DNA from: Terriglobales bacterium
GTDB taxonomy: Bacteria; Acidobacteriota; Terriglobia; Terriglobales; Gp1-AA117
Direction: 5' to 3'
Assembly (NCBI GenBank): GCA_030150795.1
Contig: JASLFF010000099.1
Coordinates: forward strand, 1-8,834
DNA length: 8,834 nucleotides
The position numbers were made by a program, and so were the translations under genes. Of the stretch, positions 6,218 to 8,834 are shown piece by piece. Numbering within the stretch: the first letter of the stretch is position 1; every line of letters begins with the position of its first letter. The notes beneath the pieces were generated by a model that saw nothing but the letters and a program-made list of their open reading frames with translations, did not search any database and was not told where the DNA came from.

Positions 6218-6448
6218 CCACGGAGGCACGGAGATACGGAGAAAAGCCAAATCAATTTATCCGGTCCGCTTGTATCTGCCCGCCAACAATCAGATTCGGG
6301 CTATGCCGCGAAGAATTTTTCCTTAGTCTTGCATTCCGTTTTTCTTCAACTTCCCGCACACTCCGAAGTTTCTCTGTGTGCTGTGTGTGTTGAGGTTTTC
6401 ACTTTGACTGTTGGCTGCTGTTTTTGAGTTTTCTCCGTGCCTCCGTGG
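6218..6448. repeat. 17-bp perfect inverted repeats bounding ~197 bp of non-coding DNA
   Basis: Positions 6218-6234 (ccacggaggcacggaga) are the exact reverse complement of 6432-6448. The left copy extends to a third CGGAG core at 6237, giving an 8-base period. The inner spacer holds another low-complexity piece, tctctgtgtgctgtgtgtg, at 6371-6389, and no credible gene. The whole unit lies between the DinB-like gene and the small AtuA-type gene, inside a minus-strand cluster. The structure is consistent with a non-autonomous palindromic element, or with an RNA structure inside the transcript. Confidence 0.7.
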
Positions 6449-6463
6449 GTGAGTGGCCTTTTG

Positions 6464-6483
6464 ATCCGCGTTCATCCGCAGTA
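6464..6483 (-). repeat. Two-core ATCCGC module, 10-bp period
   Basis: atccgcgttc and atccgcagta are adjacent 10-base units, with the same sequence class as 510-539 and 7033-7059. It starts 15 bases beyond the CACGGAG-type arm ending at 6448, repeating the side-by-side order of the two module types seen at 468-540. It ends 15 bases past the DinB-like stop codon at 6499. Confidence 0.6.
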
Positions 6484-6498
6484 AATTCACCTCTTGGC

Positions 6499-7014
6499 TC
6501 ACTGCGACCACGGCGGCACAACGCCGGTCATTCTGGCATAAGCCACCAACTGTCCCATATGTTCGTTCGCATGAACAATAATGCGCAGATACATTCCGTC
6601 GACGGTCGCGTCGCGATCAGCGATATGCACCTTGCGCTGCAGGTCGGCTGGCTTTTCCGCCGCGTGCGCGGCCCTCACCACTTCCAGTGAGCGCTTCAGC
6701 CACTTGACCACATCAGCTTTTGAAGTAACAGTCTTCTCCGCATCCTCTTTCAAATCGGGAGGCATCTTGGGACCGGTCACACTCAGCAGGTAAAAGTTTG
6801 CCAGCACAATGTGCATATAAACTTCACTGGTAGACCGCACTCCCTTCGCGGGTCGCCACGCGAATTTATCTTCCGGCGTGGCCTCCGCCAGCGCGACAAG
6901 CTGGCTGGTCACGTGTTTCCACTCGCCATCGTATCCCTCCCAGATTCCTTCCGGCGCATGCTGTGCAAACACGCTTTTCCCGCACAACAAAATCATGAGC
7001 AGCAATACCCTCAT
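6499..7014 (-). CDS. Exported DinB-like metal-binding protein
   Basis: A 171-residue protein with an N-terminal signal peptide: Arg2, hydrophobic LLLMILL, then a likely cleavage after SVFA at residue 17. The mature part looks like the DinB/YfiT four-helix fold, with three candidate metal-ligand histidines, His68 in VYMH and His148/His152 in HANEH, followed by MGQLVAYARMTGVVPP, the usual end of the fold. DinB-like proteins include thiol-dependent transferases and many members of unknown role; nothing here fixes the substrate. It should be periplasmic, unlike its neighbours. The ATG at 7014 is chosen because AAGGAG lies six bases upstream (7021-7026) and the signal peptide starts there. An in-frame ATG at 7044 would only add residues read from the repeat. 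It sits between the two AtuA-type genes and does not obviously belong to their pathway. Confidence 0.85.
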   Translation of the reverse strand: MRVLLLMILLCGKSVFAQHAPEGIWEGYDGEWKHVTSQLVALAEATPEDKFAWRPAKGVRSTSEVYMHIVLANFYLLSVTGPKMPPDLKEDAEKTVTSKADVVKWLKRSLEVVRAAHAAEKPADLQRKVHIADRDATVDGMYLRIIVHANEHMGQLVAYARMTGVVPPWSQ

Positions 7015-7032
7015 CAGCCTCTCCTTATTTCT

Positions 7033-7059
7033 ATCCGCGTCCATCCGCGCAAATCCGCG
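7033..7059 (-). repeat. Three-core ATCCGCG module just upstream of the DinB-like gene
   Basis: ATCCGCG begins at 7033, 7043 and 7053, an exact 10-base period with no core change. This is the cleanest copy in the window. It fills most of the 60-base gap between the AtuA-type stop (7075) and the DinB-like start (7014). In the minus-strand transcript it ends only a few bases before the AAGGAG ribosome site, so it lies in the immediate leader of that gene. Confidence 0.75.
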
Positions 7060-7074
7060 GTATGTTCCTGCCAG

Positions 7075-8427
7075 TCACGCCACCTCGACCTGTGGCGCCA
7101 CCAGCGTCTTCGGTATCAGCGCCGGCCAGTATGCAATGACCTCATCTACCTTCGACCGTCCGGCGCTTAAACCTGTGACTGACGGCGGTCCGTTGAGCGC
7201 GATCGGTGTGATCTCCTTCAAGAAGCGCTCTACCGGCGCTTTCTCCATCGCTCGCGCGCCAATGCGCAGTGTCACCTCAGCGATATCTGGATCCGGTTCA
7301 CAGGACATTTCTCCGTGGCAAGCGTTTACCCCGATAAACTCTGAATGAATTGCATCCAGCTTCAGCCCCAGCCGTTCCATACGCTGGCGCAAAATCTTGT
7401 CTGCGGCGCGGGCCTTTTTGTACGCGTCCGGCCATGAATATGCCAGCGTTGCCACGGCCTTGAAGCCTGCGGAATAACTGATGGAAACCTTATATTGATC
7501 TGTCGCCGCGCGGCCCTTGATGCCGTAAGCTCGCACACGGTCGAGCCCCTGCTGTTCCAGCCCAATCGTTGTGAAATCGGCAATGCCATCCGGCGTAATG
7601 TAATTCCTGGGATCGCCGATCTCATACAGCAATTGTTCGGTGACGCCTGCCACGTTCACGCGCCCGCCGGTACCCGCATGTTTGGTTATGACGAATGTGC
7701 CGTCGCTCTCGGCCTCAATGATCGGGTATCCAATGTTGGCAAAGTCCGGTATCGATTCCCAATCCGCCTGGCAGTTGCCGCCTGTGCACTGCGCTCCACA
7801 TTCGATAATGTGTCCCGCGATTGTTCCTGCGGCGATTCGGTCCCAGTCATCGGCCTTCCAGCCAAACTCGCGCACCATGGGGCCAAGCGCCAGCGCGGCA
7901 TCATTGCAGCGGCCAGTGATCACAATCCCCGCGCCACGGCACAACGCATCGGCGATTGGAAACGCGCCAAAATAAACGTTGGCGCTCTGCACGCGTGAGC
8001 GTATCGAACTCAGCGGCTCGTCCGTATCCATGTTCGTGAATTGGATTCCGCGCTCCAGCATCTGGTCCAGCTGCGGCATGATGTCGTCGCCTGTTACTAT
8101 ACCGATCTTTAGTTTGCCACCGTAGCCCGCTGCCTGCAGCGCTGCCGCCACGGCATCCTTACAGCCCACAGGATTCATACCGCCGGCGTTGGTCACCACC
8201 TTTACGCCACGCTCAACAATATCTCTCGCGCCGTGTTTGATCACGCCCAAAAAGTCATGTGCATAGCCCGCGCGGGGATCACGTTCGCGCAGCTTCTGCA
8301 AAATTGACATTGTGATTTCGGCCAGGTAGTCGAGCGTCAGATAATCGAGCGGCCCGCCGCGCAAAAGCTCAAGCGGCGCTTCCGCAGAGTCTCCCCAGAA
8401 AGCTGACCCGTTGGCAATCCTGATCAT
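7075..8427 (-). CDS. AtuA-family (DUF1446) large domain protein
   Basis: A 450-residue cytoplasmic protein of the acyclic terpene utilisation AtuA family. It shows [10 protein letters not shown] (80-89), GIVTGDD (109-115), [13 protein letters not shown] (172-184), [11 protein letters not shown] (209-219) and HAGTGGRVN (250-258), motifs I associate with this family. In Pseudomonas the atu/liu clusters degrade citronellol/geraniol and leucine through branched acyl-CoAs; the biochemical role of AtuA itself is not settled. The usual C-terminal ferredoxin-fold domain is absent here and is encoded separately at 5875-6189. The ATG at 8427 lies 31 bases after the acyl-CoA synthetase stop, with a weak GGCGAG upstream, so the two are in one operon. 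Several conserved Cys residues (89, 174, 210, 214, 219) could be catalytic or structural; that is not proven. Confidence 0.88.
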   Translation of the reverse strand: MIRIANGSAFWGDSAEAPLELLRGGPLDYLTLDYLAEITMSILQKLRERDPRAGYAHDFLGVIKHGARDIVERGVKVVTNAGGMNPVGCKDAVAAALQAAGYGGKLKIGIVTGDDIMPQLDQMLERGIQFTNMDTDEPLSSIRSRVQSANVYFGAFPIADALCRGAGIVITGRCNDAALALGPMVREFGWKADDWDRIAAGTIAGHIIECGAQCTGGNCQADWESIPDFANIGYPIIEAESDGTFVITKHAGTGGRVNVAGVTEQLLYEIGDPRNYITPDGIADFTTIGLEQQGLDRVRAYGIKGRAATDQYKVSISYSAGFKAVATLAYSWPDAYKKARAADKILRQRMERLGLKLDAIHSEFIGVNACHGEMSCEPDPDIAEVTLRIGARAMEKAPVERFLKEITPIALNGPPSVTGLSAGRSKVDEVIAYWPALIPKTLVAPQVEVA

Positions 8428-8458
8428 CTCGCCGCCTTTGCCGGACTGTTGCGTTCGA

Positions 8459-8834
8459 TCATTGTCCGGCCCCAGCCGCTTCGCCGCTCAGCCGCTCGCG
8501 CAGCACCCGTTTCAGTACCTTGCCCGTAGGGTTTTTGGGAAATTCACTCATCACGTGAATCTCTTTGGGCACTTTGAAACTGGCCAGCCGCGACCGCGCG
8601 TGTGCCATCAGCTCTTCTTCATTCAGCTGCTGCCCCGGCATCGGCACCACGCAGGCCACAACTTTTTCAATCCAATAAGGATCGTGCAAACCTACCACAG
8701 CAACTTCCGCCACGCTGGGATGCGCCGCAATGTCCTCTTCCACTTCCTGGCTGGAAACATTTTCTCCGCCGCTCTTGATCATGTCCTTTTTGCGGTCAAG
8801 AAAATACAGCCAGCCATGCTCGTCCACCCGCGCC
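8459..8834 (-). CDS. Acyl-CoA synthetase (AMP-forming), C-terminal part only
   Basis: The frame enters from the right window edge and gives 124 residues before TGA at 8459-8461. It is the mobile C-terminal domain of the ANL adenylate-forming family: [17 protein letters not shown], the hinge Asp in DRKKD (13-17 of the visible part), [12 protein letters not shown], and [11 protein letters not shown] with the predicted catalytic Lys at visible residue 105. SGGENVSS is typical of fatty or other acyl-CoA ligases rather than acetyl-CoA synthetase. The enzyme would activate a carboxylic acid to acyl-CoA with ATP. The substrate-binding N-terminal domain lies outside the window, so chain-length or branching preference cannot be judged. 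The GTG at 8827 is an internal codon. The promoter of this minus-strand cluster is probably also outside the window. Confidence 0.9.
   Translation of the reverse strand, partial: ARVDEHGWLYFLDRKKDMIKSGGENVSSQEVEEDIAAHPSVAEVAVVGLHDPYWIEKVVACVVPMPGQQLNEEELMAHARSRLASFKVPKEIHVMSEFPKNPTGKVLKRVLRERLSGEAAGAGQ

Noticed and set aside
6190..6255. N-terminal extension of the small AtuA-type protein
   Set aside because: The extension is translated CACGGAG repeat. The family's conserved sequence begins directly after the ATG at 6189.
6160..6427. Two overlapping plus-strand open frames in the gap between the small AtuA-type and DinB-like genes
   Set aside because: They are translations of the inverted-repeat arm and low-complexity GTGTGT DNA, with no ribosome site and no recognisable domain.
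7015..7074. Riboswitch or attenuator before the DinB-like gene
   Set aside because: The 60-base gap is nearly filled by a three-core repeat and shows no known riboswitch core or terminator/antiterminator pair.
8825..8827. GTG at 8827 as the start of the acyl-CoA synthetase fragment
   Set aside because: The frame stays open to the window edge, and Ala-Arg-Val-Asp continues the family motif upstream, so this is an internal codon of a truncated gene.

Overview
The window is a bacterial chromosome segment with moderately high GC, almost entirely devoted to acyl-CoA (beta-oxidation type) metabolism. The closest overall fit is Acidobacteriota (a Koribacter/Terriglobus-like soil lineage). That is an inference from the gene style, the exported DinB-like protein and the many intergenic 'CGCGGAT / CACGGAG' repeats; no marker gene is present to prove it.

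Layout. Bases 1-169 hold the 3' end of an unrecognised plus-strand gene. Bases 170-623 are non-coding and packed with short-period repeats and a large nested inverted repeat, ending in a candidate promoter. A plus-strand cluster follows: a FadJ-type enoyl-CoA hydratase/3-hydroxyacyl-CoA dehydrogenase (624-2750), a thiolase coupled to it by an ATGA overlap (2747-3913), an 83-base palindromic hairpin element, and an HSD17B10-type short-chain dehydrogenase (4045-4818). A convergent, repeat-containing gap (4819-5123) separates it from a minus-strand cluster. Read 5' to 3', that cluster is: the C-terminal part of an acyl-CoA synthetase (runs off the window at 8834), an AtuA-family large protein (8427-7075), an exported DinB-like protein (7014-6499), an AtuA-type small ferredoxin-fold protein (6189-5875), and an enoyl-CoA hydratase/isomerase overlapping it (5885-5124).

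How the genes fit together. The synthetase would activate a carboxylic acid to its CoA ester. The hydratases, the two different 3-hydroxyacyl-CoA dehydrogenases and the thiolase would carry out hydration, oxidation and cleavage. The AtuA-type pair (known from acyclic terpene and branched-chain acyl-CoA catabolism in other bacteria) and the HSD17B10-type enzyme suggest that a branched or methyl-substituted acyl-CoA, rather than plain fatty acids, may be the substrate. No acyl-CoA dehydrogenase, carboxylase or regulator is visible here, so the pathway is incomplete in this window.

The most unusual signal is non-coding. Every intergenic gap longer than about 35 bases carries short modules made of two to four copies of a 5-8 base core (CGGAT, CTGAT, CGCGAA, CGGAG, ATCGCC) spaced 8, 9 or 10 bases apart, often arranged as inverted pairs. 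I found none inside the genes.
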